Positions 15,896 to 26,100 of a stretch of 37,657 bases of DNA are shown piece by piece. Every line of letters begins with the position of its first letter. Positions within the stretch are counted from its first letter, which is position 1. The notes beneath the pieces are model-generated. The model was not told the origin of the DNA, made no database searches, and was given only the letters and a program-made list of their open reading frames with translations. The position numbers and the translations under genes were made by a program. Source of the stretch: Bacteroidota bacterium (lineage in GTDB: Bacteria; Bacteroidota; Bacteroidia; Flavobacteriales_E; Vicingaceae); assembly GCA_016183805.1 (NCBI GenBank), contig JACPDX010000046.1:18357-56013 (forward strand). Direction: 5' to 3'.

Positions 15896-18800
15896 TTACT
15901 CATACGTTTTTAATCGTTCTTTTATTTCTTCGATACGTTTTTGTTTTTCAGCTTGGCGGAGTTCAATGGCTGTTTTGGTAAAATATTTATGAGCTTCTAA
16001 GAATTTTATTTGAAGTTCGTCCCATTGTTTATCGTTCGAAATAAAATTTCGTTCCATCAATTCTCGTTTTAATTTATCGGCAATGGGGTAAAACTCATCA
16101 CCTCCCAAGTAATCTAAATCGGAATCACAAATAATTTCTTCCAAATGATTTTTTGGTTGTTGAGGTACTTTGGTGGCATTAATTAATTGATGGATTACTT
16201 CAATTTGGTCGTCGGTATATCCAAAACGGGGCAACACTTTTTTGGCTAATTCGGCACCAATTTCTTCGTTGTTCGAATATTGATGTACAAATCCGGCATC
16301 ATGATATAAAGCAGCAGTTTTAAGCAAGAAAATATCATCACCTACAACTCCTTCCATTAAAGCAAGTCGTTCCACAGCAGCACAAACATCTAAGGTGTGA
16401 CGGAGGTCGTGGTAGTGTAAATTATCGGGCAATTCTTTTTCTAAACGGTCAACAATATACTTTTCAGCTTTTCGGTAATTAATTCCACTATAAATATGCA
16501 AATCGACATATTTCTGGAAAAGCTCGTTCGGAGCAACTCCTTCGCCATTTATAGAAAGTTCTTTTCGTATGCCATGAACAAAATACATGTCGATATTACC
16601 TTTGTTTTTTGCTTTTACTTTTCCACGATATTCGCAAGTAAAAAATTCTTTTACCAATTGATAAGTAGTTCCGGAAATATTTACTTTTCCAACCTCACTG
16701 GCTTCTTCAATCCTACTGGCGATATTTACACTATCTCCCCAAATATCATACGCAAAACGTTTTATACCAACAACTCCGGCAATAATTTCGCCGGTATGGA
16801 TACCGATTCGTAAATCCCATGGTTTTTCTCCTTTAGCAATGTTCTCTTGATGAACTTCATGCATGTATCGTTGTATTTCCAACCCTGCTAAAACAATATC
16901 AATCGGATTACTTTTGTTTCGGATAGGAATTCCACCTGCACACATGTAAGCATCTCCAATGGTTTTAATTTTTTCGATGTTGTGTCGTTGTATAATGCCA
17001 TCAAATTCAATAAAATATTTATCTAATCTGGCAACCAGTTCTTGTGGATTTATTTCTTCGGCTATTTTTGTGAAACTTTTAAAATCGGTAAACATGATGG
17101 AGCATAACCGGTATTGGCGAGCTGTTGCTTTACCTTTCGATTTTAACTCTTCTACCGTTTCTTCGGGTAAGATGTTTAACAGAAGTTGTTCGGTTTTTTC
17201 TTTTTCTTCTTCAAGTAATTTTTTTTGTGCTTCAATTTCTTCCTTTTGTTTAATTACCTCATAAGTTCGTTCTCTTACCTGAACTTCCAATAGTAATTTT
17301 TGGGCTTTTACCCGATTAATTCGAGTAATATAATAGGCATAAACTATGGCTAGTATAACAAAAATAAAAAGGCTTCTAAACCACCAAGTTGCCCAAATGG
17401 GTGGTAAAACAATTACTTTTATTTGTGCAATTTCTTCGTTCCAGATGCCATCGCTATTTGATACCTTAACTTTAAAAACATATTCACCCGGATCTAAGTT
17501 GGTGTAATTGGCAATCCTGTTGTTTCCGATATAAACCCAATCGTCGTTAAAATTTTCGAGTTTATAGGCGTGTTGATTTTTTAATGGATGGGAATAATGT
17601 AAAGAAGCAAATTTGAAGGAGATTACATTTTGACGATACTTTAAAGTGATTTCATCTAAAGTTGAAATATCTTTGGGTAAAATAGAATTTTCGCCAATTT
17701 CAACAGGTTTGTTAAACAAATAAAAATCTGTTATTAAAGGTTTTGGTAAAGTTTTGTTTAAATGAACATCGTCAGGATAAAAGGAGTTATAACCATTAAC
17801 TCCACCAAAAAAAAGTTCGCCATAATTGCTTTTATAAAAAGCACCTATATTAAACTCATTACTTTGTAATCCGTCGCTCTCATCATAATTTTTAAAAGCG
17901 TTATTTTTTTTATCGAAAGCCGACAAACCTTTATTGGTGCTTATCCATAATGTATTGTTGTTGTCTTCAATTATTCCATAAATTACATTGTTTGCCAAGC
18001 CCTCTTTTTCGGTAAATCGAACAAATTCTTCAGTACTAGGGTTAAATTTATTTAAACCGCCACCAAACGTACCAATCCATAAAAATCCATCTTTACCTTC
18101 GAGCATAGTTAAAACCCCATTGTTGCTCAATGAATTTAGGTAAGCAGGATTGTTTAAATACGTTTTAAAGGTAATTTTTCCATCTTTTTCAATTACTCTT
18201 GCGAAACCGGCACCGTCGGTAGCTACCCAAATAGTTCCGTTTTTATCTTCAATAACACAACGAATTAAATCGTTTTTTAAATCGTCTTTTGAAGGTGAGG
18301 AAATAAATGTTTTTGATTTTTTTCTGTCAGCAGCGACCAACACTAATCCCTCTTTTGTGCCTAGCCATAAGCGATGATTTTTATCTTCTAAAATACTATA
18401 AATTCTATTTCTTTGTGATGGTTCTAAAAATTTAACAGGAGTGAAGAGGTTGTTCTGATAAATGAATAAACCACCATCTGTACCTACATACAGGATATTG
18501 GTATGGTCTTTAAAAATGGAATAAACACTTTCGTTTTTCTGTTCACTTAAGTTGTTAAATTTTGGTTGAAGAAAATGTGATTCCCCCGTTTCTTTATTAA
18601 AAATATTTAATCCTTGATTGGTTCCTATATATAATGTTGGGGTAGTGGAGTTGTCCTGAAAAATGCTCCAAACCATGTTACTGTTAATGGTGTTGCTATT
18701 GTTTGGAAGGTATTGAAAATGTTTAAAAAACTGTTTTTGTTTATCGAATTTATCAACACCCGATTGTGTTCCAATCCATATTATACCTGAATTGTCTTCA

Positions 18801-19744
18801 TAAATAGTATTAATTTTATTACTGCTTAAACTGGTATAAATGGTTGCGTCGTAAGTATAATGGTCAATGTTTTCATTGGAATTTACTTTGTATAATCCAG
18901 AGGTCTCTGTTCCTAACCAAATAATACCTGATTTATCTTCGTATATTTTTGTTACGGCAGCATGGTTGATGAGTTGATTGATTTTATGATTATCGGCTAT
19001 TTTATCTGTTTTAAAATTAAAAATATGTATTCCGTTATTGGTACCTACCCAAACCTGATTTTGTAATAATAATGAGAAACTCCAAACGGTATTACTGGCT
19101 AGTGAACTGTTATCGGTAGTAAATTGTGTTGTTTTTTGTGTGATGATGTTGTATTTAATCATCCCATTTCCTTCGGTAGCAATTAACAGGTTGGTATCGT
19201 CAGCAAAAATTAAACTTCTAATTTTTAAAAGTTTATTTGACGTTATTGTATTGAGCTTTATTGGTTCAACCTGAAATGTTTTTTTATTTATTTTAAGTAA
19301 TTCACTGTCGGTTCCTGCCCATATATAATCTCTATGTTCTACAACCGCCCAAACATTATTTCTTGATTTTTCCGAAAAAATATTTTGGGTTATTTTCTTG
19401 AAGGAATGTAAGGCTTTGTTGTAAATGTTTAATCCTATTTCGGTGGCAATCCATAGGTTACCATTTTCATCTTCAATAAAATTGTGAATAAAACTACTCG
19501 ATATGGATAAACTATCTAATATATCATGCGAAAATGTTTTAAACTCATAGCCATTGTATTGATTTAACCCGTCTTGAGTTCCAAACCACATCAATCCGTT
19601 TTTATCTTGAATAACACAAAGTACTTCACTTTGTGATAAGCCATCTTTTAGGCTTAAATGACCAAATTTTATATTGGTTTGTTGTGAAAAGCCAAATGAC
19701 CATAAAAGAACAAAGAATAATAGTATGGATGTTTTATGGTTCAC
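15896..19744 (-). CDS. Propeller-sensor adenylate cyclase fused to HD phosphohydrolase
   Basis: 1282 residues. An N-terminal signal peptide (ends FGFSQ) leads to two periplasmic seven-bladed 'regulator propeller' domains (~25-690, repeated LWIGT, IWVAT and LWISTNKGL blades), then a Y_Y_Y domain (~700-783), one membrane helix (~786-806) and a coiled coil (~812-870). Residues ~880-1055 are a class III nucleotidyl cyclase: metal Asp887 and Asp931, adenine-selecting Lys927 and Asp1000, transition-state Asn1007 and Arg1011, which predicts cAMP production. Residues ~1085-1240 form an HD domain (His1116, His1148-Asp1149, Asp1207/Asp1209). Propeller-Y_Y_Y sensors normally feed histidine kinases. Here the output is a cyclase plus a possible cyclic-nucleotide or other phosphohydrolase on one chain. 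The carbohydrate or surface ligand is unknown. The gene follows the PorP-OmpA genes after a repeat-filled 104-bp gap. Confidence 0.92.
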   Translation of the reverse strand: MNHKTSILLFFVLLWSFGFSQQTNIKFGHLSLKDGLSQSEVLCVIQDKNGLMWFGTQDGLNQYNGYEFKTFSHDILDSLSISSSFIHNFIEDENGNLWIATEIGLNIYNKALHSFKKITQNIFSEKSRNNVWAVVEHRDYIWAGTDSELLKINKKTFQVEPIKLNTITSNKLLKIRSLIFADDTNLLIATEGNGMIKYNIITQKTTQFTTDNSSLASNTVWSFSLLLQNQVWVGTNNGIHIFNFKTDKIADNHKINQLINHAAVTKIYEDKSGIIWLGTETSGLYKVNSNENIDHYTYDATIYTSLSSNKINTIYEDNSGIIWIGTQSGVDKFDKQKQFFKHFQYLPNNSNTINSNMVWSIFQDNSTTPTLYIGTNQGLNIFNKETGESHFLQPKFNNLSEQKNESVYSIFKDHTNILYVGTDGGLFIYQNNLFTPVKFLEPSQRNRIYSILEDKNHRLWLGTKEGLVLVAADRKKSKTFISSPSKDDLKNDLIRCVIEDKNGTIWVATDGAGFARVIEKDGKITFKTYLNNPAYLNSLSNNGVLTMLEGKDGFLWIGTFGGGLNKFNPSTEEFVRFTEKEGLANNVIYGIIEDNNNTLWISTNKGLSAFDKKNNAFKNYDESDGLQSNEFNIGAFYKSNYGELFFGGVNGYNSFYPDDVHLNKTLPKPLITDFYLFNKPVEIGENSILPKDISTLDEITLKYRQNVISFKFASLHYSHPLKNQHAYKLENFNDDWVYIGNNRIANYTNLDPGEYVFKVKVSNSDGIWNEEIAQIKVIVLPPIWATWWFRSLFIFVILAIVYAYYITRINRVKAQKLLLEVQVRERTYEVIKQKEEIEAQKKLLEEEKEKTEQLLLNILPEETVEELKSKGKATARQYRLCSIMFTDFKSFTKIAEEINPQELVARLDKYFIEFDGIIQRHNIEKIKTIGDAYMCAGGIPIRNKSNPIDIVLAGLEIQRYMHEVHQENIAKGEKPWDLRIGIHTGEIIAGVVGIKRFAYDIWGDSVNIASRIEEASEVGKVNISGTTYQLVKEFFTCEYRGKVKAKNKGNIDMYFVHGIRKELSINGEGVAPNELFQKYVDLHIYSGINYRKAEKYIVDRLEKELPDNLHYHDLRHTLDVCAAVERLALMEGVVGDDIFLLKTAALYHDAGFVHQYSNNEEIGAELAKKVLPRFGYTDDQIEVIHQLINATKVPQQPKNHLEEIICDSDLDYLGGDEFYPIADKLKRELMERNFISNDKQWDELQIKFLEAHKYFTKTAIELRQAEKQKRIEEIKERLKTYE

Positions 19745-19822
19745 AGTTAACAGTTATCAGGTCTCGGTTCACAGTTATCAGTTGTCAGTTTACATTTCAC
19801 AGTTGTCAGTTTACATTTCACA
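19745..19822. repeat. CAGTT-type tandem repeat spacer
   Basis: The spacer between the cyclase and OmpA-family genes is built of CAGTTATCAG/GTTGTCAG words, including an exact 21-bp unit repeated at 19781-19801 and 19802-19822. It forms the expanded leader of the cyclase gene and could be a decayed intergenic repeat of Bacteroidota type. No hairpin terminator was seen in it. Confidence 0.7.
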
Positions 19823-19848
19823 GTTGGCAATAAGCAAATCTTAAATTT

Positions 19849-22158
19849 CTAATATCGCTTTATAATTTTAAAATCTGTTCTTCTATTTTTTGCTCTTCCA
19901 TCCGGATTATCGGTCCCGTCGGGGTTTGTATTTGGTGCAATGGGCTGCTTTTCTCCCATTCCTTTTGCAGTAATTTTATTGGAATTCACTCCTTTAGAAA
20001 TTACATATTGTCTCGCTTTTTGAGCACGTTCGAATGATAGTCTATAGTTGTATTCGTCGCTACCTATTGAATCGGTGTGAGAGGATAGTTCAATGCCAAT
20101 ACCTTTGTTTTTTTGTAAGATTAATGCAAGCTTGTCGAGCTCAACTGCTGAAGCTGCATTAACATCAGATGATTTATAGCCGTAATAGATTTTAGAAATA
20201 ACAAAGGAATCGTCTGCTGCAATTTTTATTACTTCGTCCAGCTCATTTATTAAGGTAATTACATTTTTCTCTCCTGCCAATCTAACATATTGATATTTTC
20301 CATCAATTAATCGTTTTGCAGCTTCAAGTACTCTTCCTTCTTCATCTACAATAATGATATTTATACTTGCGTCATCATCGGCAAGCATAAATAAATATTG
20401 CTGATCGGGCGATAATTTCTCAAATGTAAATTTACCATCCTTATCGGTTTTGGCTTTGCCTACAATATTTCCTTCTTCATCAACCACCCATACTTCAAGT
20501 CCTTCGCCATAGTCTCCAGGTAATTTTTGATACACTTGCCCAAAAACACTTACAGTAAATATGCTCTCATCTTTTTCTTCGAGCAATGGTAATTCGTCGT
20601 ATTTATCAATGGGTAATGCCTGAAATTTGTATTTTCCTTTCCCTACATTATTAGCTATTAACACTTTTTCGCCTTTAGAGTTGGTAATATAAAGCTGAGC
20701 TTTATCTAGCACAGCATCATCTTCTTGATCAATTCTGAAAAAGTAATTATTGTCCATTTTTAGTTTATTAAACTTGAAGTTACCATTTTCGTCGGTAATG
20801 GTTTTTTGTAGTTCCTGATCGTTTTCATCAAACAAAGTTATTCCTACATTTGATGCCCCTAACTTATCATATTCCAGTTTACCGGCAATAGCCGTTTGAT
20901 TGTTTATACTTTGGTAATTAAATTTATAAATATCATCATCGCCCATACCTCCTTCTCGGTTAGAGGAAAAATAGCCGGTTTCATCATCTATGAAGAAAAT
21001 ACCAAAATCATCTTTTGGGGAATTTAGAGGAGTTTTTAGATTTTTTGGACTTTGCCAGTTGTCGGTTTCATATACCGAAAATACATCTAATCCTCCATAA
21101 CCTGATAGTCCTTCAGAAGAATAATAGAGTACATCTTTTCTAAAATAAGGAAATACTTCATTTTCTTCAGTATTTACTTCCTTACCAAGATTAATAGGTG
21201 TTCCCCATTCATTGCCTTCAAGTTTACACATGTAAATATCCATTTTACCATAACCTCCGGGCATGTCGGACGCAAAAAATAAACGAGTGCCATCGTCAGA
21301 AAGCCAAGGATGAGCTGTACTATAGGATGGGCTACTATGTTTAAATTCTGTAATGTTTTTCCATTTTTTCCCCTCGAGTGTGGCTAAATAAATTTTTAGT
21401 TTGTTGGCGTATCGTTCTCCTTTTTCAGTTTTATTGGCACGAGTAAAATACATGGTTTTTCCATCAACAGAAATACAGGCAGGACCATCGTGATATTGGG
21501 TGTTTATTTGATTTGAAAAGGGTTTTGCTTTTTTATATCCGTTAGATTGTTTCGCAAAATAAATAGATAAATAGGGTTTTCCAGACAATTCATCGGCACT
21601 TTCATTAACCAAATCAATACCCCTTTCCGAAACAAAAATAATCCCATCTTTATAATTTAAAGGAGAAAAATCTGAAGTAGATGAGTTGATGTCAGAAAAT
21701 GGTGTTACTGTAAATTCTTTAGGGTCAATCTCCCAATCTGCTACGTCTTGGCATGATTGAAGCATTAATTTTCCAATTAAACTATTGGGGACTTTTTTAT
21801 TAAACTCTTCAAATTGTGTTTTTGCTTCCCGTATTTTTCCGTTGTTTTTTAATGCCTGACCGTAATACAAATTATTACTGCTTTCTGTGGGATTTAATTC
21901 TACTGCTTTTGCATAATGAGCTTCGGCTTTTTCGTAATCTTTTAATTTACGGTAACAGAAAGCAATGTTTTCATTGGCTTGAATATTCGACGGGTCTTTT
22001 TTTAACGCTTTTTGGTAATATTCTATAGCGTCGAAATAATGTTCTGATTTAAAAGCTTCATTACCTTTATTAAGTTGTGAAAAAACTGTGACTGGAAAAA
22101 ATATACAGCAAAGTATTGGAATAAACAAAAACTTAAAAACCATTTTTACGCTACTCAT
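19849..22158 (-). CDS. OmpA-family protein with TPR and PD40 repeats (PorE-like)
   Basis: 769 residues. Signal peptide (~1-28, ending FSQ), three TPR repeats (~30-130, for example AIEYYQKALKKDPSNIQANE), PD40/WD40-like propeller strands (~165-405: DGKTMYFTR, DDGTRLFFASD), two carboxypeptidase-regulatory-like Ig repeats (~415-470, ~540-600: DENGNFKF, DKDGKFTF) and a C-terminal OmpA peptidoglycan-binding domain (~655-769). Asp696 and Arg711 are the expected diaminopimelate contacts. The layout matches T9SS PorE and its paralogues, which tie outer-membrane T9SS parts to the cell wall. The gene starts 6 bp after porP/sprF, indicating co-expression. It may serve the core T9SS or only the adjacent surface fibres. 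The sequence cannot decide this. Confidence 0.9.
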   Translation of the reverse strand: MSSVKMVFKFLFIPILCCIFFPVTVFSQLNKGNEAFKSEHYFDAIEYYQKALKKDPSNIQANENIAFCYRKLKDYEKAEAHYAKAVELNPTESSNNLYYGQALKNNGKIREAKTQFEEFNKKVPNSLIGKLMLQSCQDVADWEIDPKEFTVTPFSDINSSTSDFSPLNYKDGIIFVSERGIDLVNESADELSGKPYLSIYFAKQSNGYKKAKPFSNQINTQYHDGPACISVDGKTMYFTRANKTEKGERYANKLKIYLATLEGKKWKNITEFKHSSPSYSTAHPWLSDDGTRLFFASDMPGGYGKMDIYMCKLEGNEWGTPINLGKEVNTEENEVFPYFRKDVLYYSSEGLSGYGGLDVFSVYETDNWQSPKNLKTPLNSPKDDFGIFFIDDETGYFSSNREGGMGDDDIYKFNYQSINNQTAIAGKLEYDKLGASNVGITLFDENDQELQKTITDENGNFKFNKLKMDNNYFFRIDQEDDAVLDKAQLYITNSKGEKVLIANNVGKGKYKFQALPIDKYDELPLLEEKDESIFTVSVFGQVYQKLPGDYGEGLEVWVVDEEGNIVGKAKTDKDGKFTFEKLSPDQQYLFMLADDDASINIIIVDEEGRVLEAAKRLIDGKYQYVRLAGEKNVITLINELDEVIKIAADDSFVISKIYYGYKSSDVNAASAVELDKLALILQKNKGIGIELSSHTDSIGSDEYNYRLSFERAQKARQYVISKGVNSNKITAKGMGEKQPIAPNTNPDGTDNPDGRAKNRRTDFKIIKRY

Positions 22159-22164
22159 GTTCTT

Positions 22165-23088
22165 TTAAAAATATCGTGGTGAAATTACTTTTGATTTGAA
22201 TACACTAAGGTCATAACCAATAAATATTTCGTGCGAACCACTTCCTGTGGTTTTTGTTAGTGCACTAAAGTTATGATCATAGGCATATCCCACTCTAAAA
22301 TTTTTATTAATATTATATTCCGCCAAGATAATAATACTTTTTCGAGTATTCAAAGTTAATCCAAACTGAATGGTTTTATTTATAAGAATACTGGTGTTAA
22401 GGTCGATATTCCCATTGCCTTGTCTGTCTGAACGAATTAATGCAGATGTTTTCAACGTTAATTCACGATTTAAAACAAAGGCTTTACCAACAGTTCCTGT
22501 AATATGAGAATAAACTTTTGCTCCGTTTTCGGTATCTACCATGTTTTTGGTAAAACTGTATTGCGATTCGTTTAGATGTTCTAATGTTGCACCGGCATAA
22601 AAAGTATGTGTGTGATAATACATGCCAAAATCGAATGTTGGAATAACAAAACTACCCACAGCAGTGTTTGGAATTTGGTCTTCCTGATTTTTGTATTCAA
22701 TCATGTCCCAGTTGTAGTTGTAATTTTGTATACCCCCTCGTAAGCCAAATGCCAGTTTCCCCGATCCAATTTTTATTCGGTAAGCATACACTGCGGTTGC
22801 AGAAATGATGCTTTTCGGACCAATTTTATCGTTGGTAACATTTAAGCCAACACCCATACTTTTATTTTTTAATGGGCTATTAATAGCAAATGCCTGAGTT
22901 ACAGGAGCTCCTTTTAAACCTACCCATTGGCTACGGTGTACCAATACTGCACTTAAAGCTTCTCTACTTCCAGCATAACCAGGATTTACACCTAAAGGGT
23001 TAAACATATACAAACTATATTGAGGGTCTTGCTGAGCAAAGCCATTCAAAACAGTAAGTAGGATTAGTATTGTTAGTATTTTTTTCAT
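22165..23088 (-). CDS. PorP/SprF-family type IX secretion outer-membrane protein
   Basis: 307 residues with signal peptide (ends LNGFAQ) and the PorP/SprF hallmarks: QDPQYSLYMFNPLGVNPGYAG right after cleavage, then HRSQWVGLKGAPVTQ, and a predicted ~14-strand barrel ending with Phe. In Flavobacterium, SprF is needed to secrete the adhesin SprB, whose sorting signal is of type B, and PorP-like paralogues sit beside such substrates. Here a type B CTD protein is three genes upstream and a giant fibre gene ends 18 bp before this start, so it is probably the dedicated exporter or anchor for one or more of them. Confidence 0.92.
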   Translation of the reverse strand: MKKILTILILLTVLNGFAQQDPQYSLYMFNPLGVNPGYAGSREALSAVLVHRSQWVGLKGAPVTQAFAINSPLKNKSMGVGLNVTNDKIGPKSIISATAVYAYRIKIGSGKLAFGLRGGIQNYNYNWDMIEYKNQEDQIPNTAVGSFVIPTFDFGMYYHTHTFYAGATLEHLNESQYSFTKNMVDTENGAKVYSHITGTVGKAFVLNRELTLKTSALIRSDRQGNGNIDLNTSILINKTIQFGLTLNTRKSIIILAEYNINKNFRVGYAYDHNFSALTKTTGSGSHEIFIGYDLSVFKSKVISPRYF

Positions 23089-23106
23089 GATTAAATAGTT
23101 CGATTC

Positions 23107-26100
23107 TTATTCTTTATTTTTTAATACTTCAACTTCTTTTTTCAATTCTTCAATCATTTTTAATTGTTCTTCAATCATTTTTTGTTGTTCCTGAACCGCT
23201 TTTACTAAAGGGACTGTGAATTCAGCATAACGCAAACCCCACATTCCTTCAGAATCTTGAGGCTTATCCACTCCACTAAAATTATAATCACTTTCTTTTG
23301 CAGCTTTTTCTACTTCTTGTGAAAGAAATCCACTGAAACGCATTTTTTCAATATCGTACTTACCTTTCCAATCACTTATATCTTCTGTTTTACCTTGTAA
23401 GAGATTTGATTTTTCTATGCTGTAATTATAAGTAACAGGTTTAAGTTTCATTATAAAAGCAAGTCCTTTTACATCTTCATTTACATTCACTTTAACTCTT
23501 TCATCTGATACGGTCGTCCATCCTACTTGACCACCAATAGACCCCATAGAACTATTTCCTATTCTAACACTATTATCTGCTGGAAGAGGAAGATTTCCAT
23601 TACCAGCAATAACAATAGAATTTGTACGGGTGGCTGAGTTTGAAGATGCATTGTATCCGATAAAGGTATTGTAAGTTCCAGTAGTAATGGCAGTACCAGA
23701 AAAACCGGCGTTATAACCTAATGCCGTATTACCCGTTCCTGCACCGGTAACACTATAAAGTGCACTATGCCCATGGGCTGTATTACTGTTCCCTGTTGTA
23801 TTGTTATATAGTGCACCTGTTCCTGTTGCAACATTAGTACTTCCAGAAATGTTTGAGTAAAGTGCATTTTTTCCTGTTGCGATATTAAAATTACCATTAA
23901 TATTACTAACAAGTGCATATTGTCCGCTAGCAGTATTATCACTCCCAGTGGTGTTGGAATACAATGCCGACATACCAGTTGCCGTGTTCTGATTTCCGGA
24001 AGTGTTACTGCCAAGTGCCGAATGTCCAGTAGCTGTATTATATGTTCCTGTATTATTTTGAAGTGTAAAATAACCAGTAGCAGTATTATAACTTCCCGTG
24101 TTATTAGAAAGTGCTGAAGCACCAATTGCAGTATTTTGTGTTCCTGTGGTATTGAGTATCAATGCATTTGTTCCTATAGCAGTATTTTGTGAACCTGTTG
24201 TATTGTCTCTTCCTGCCCAATAACCATAAAATGAATTAGAGAGGGAGGCGTCTATTCTACCGGCTTTTTGTCCATTTACTTTAAAATTTAAAGGAACATT
24301 ATCGGTTGTTCCAATAAAGTGTGTGCTATCAGTAGTTCCTGTATTACCTGTTAATTTCCAACCACTTCCCACCGAGTTTGGATCAGTCCAAATCATCGTT
24401 CCATCGGCAGTTGATACAGGAATATAACCGTTTACTGCACCAATACGCATTCTAATTCTACCATTTACATCCAAAAATTGTGTAGGGTCAAGATTATTAA
24501 TACTTACAAAGCCGTTATCAAAAACCGACAATCCGAGTGGCATGTTACCTAGATTATCTATACCAGCAAGTTGTATGTAGTTTTGGGGAGATACATTTTG
24601 CCCTCCAAATAAACTTCCGGCGGCATTATTACTGACACTGTTAGATAAGGTTAAGGCTCTATGTTTTAAATACCCCCAATTATTAGCACCTCCGTACGAT
24701 ACTATGCTGTCATTATTTTTTATTGAACCATTTACATCTAATTTTACTGATGGTGTAGCTGTCCCAATACCCACATTACCTTGGTCAAAAATAGCAGCAT
24801 AATTATTTGTTCCACCAGCAGCAGTAAAGTATCCCCCATAATTGGTTACTCCACCCATGGCATTTGAATAAATACCATATCTGGTGTTAGCAGAAGGAGA
24901 CCCATTAATATCTGCTCTAACCCCAAAAACATTGTTGGCAACATCATTCGAATTTGTAAAATAACCACCATAAGCATCACCAGAAGAAGAAGATTGATTA
25001 GAAATACTAACTCCATAAGTTTGAGCTGCACCTCCGGCACCACCAATTATTCTTCCTTCTAAAAAATTAGTTTGAACAGTACTATTTCCTGGATAAGCTA
25101 TACCTGAAAATGCAGTATTAAATTGCGAGCCGTTAGATACATAAGCTGTTACACCTGTATTTTTTGTCCCACCACTATTCATCACATCCACACTTATACC
25201 ATCTTTATCTCCATTTCCAGAGGCGTTGTTTTCAACAAATAAACCTAAAGTATTTACATTGTTTGGGTTTAAATTTTTAATATGAGCACTACGCATTAAG
25301 GTGTTATTTTCAACTTCAAATTTTGCACTTGGTGTAGTTGTTCCAATACCAACATTTCCGTTATTAGCATCTATAACCATTGCGGTAAATTCAATACCAT
25401 TATTTTCATTAGCAATACTAAACAAGGAAAACTCATCTACTTTAAAGAGCCATTCTAAAGTTGGTTGATTACCGTGCCCTAGCTGAAAAGCCTTGTGATT
25501 TGCAGTATTTGGCAAAGCAACATGAAGCATGGACTCAGGAGAAATTGTTCCAATACCTACATTACCATTTGTTGCAATTTGTAAGCGTACCTGTCCAACG
25601 GTTTCATCTTTTATTACAAAATCAGGAGTAAGCTCTTTCCCCATAAACCACGATTGACCTGCCCCTGTTCTTACTGAATAACCTGTTTTGAATGCACCAC
25701 CTCCATTTTCTAATACCACTTCAAGTGGATCTGATGTTCCTTGTATATGTAATTTTGATAAAGGATTATTTGTTCCAATACCAACATTATCAGTAAGAGA
25801 AGTTAAATAAGTATTTGCTCCACCATCTGTCCATAATGATGTACTTATAGTAGAAGGGTCAACCCAAATAGGAGCAACCCCTGCACCCTGTGATGAAAGT
25901 AAATATCCACTAGTTCCGGGATCTCCGTTCGGCATTAAAGCACGATCAAAATCAATATCAGCTCCAGCTCCTAATTGAACTGTATTACTGGTCATTACTA
26001 ATGCATTAGCTCCTATCGCTGTAGCATTAATTAAGTTGTCCCAATTGGCATCTGCATTATATCCTAAAAAAGTATTGCTTGACCCTGTAATGTTGTTATC

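Noticed and set aside
23640-24230. CRISPR-like regular array
   Set aside because: The periodic sequence is in frame with a fibre gene and encodes NTAxG beta-roll units. The repeats are degenerate and there are no spacers.
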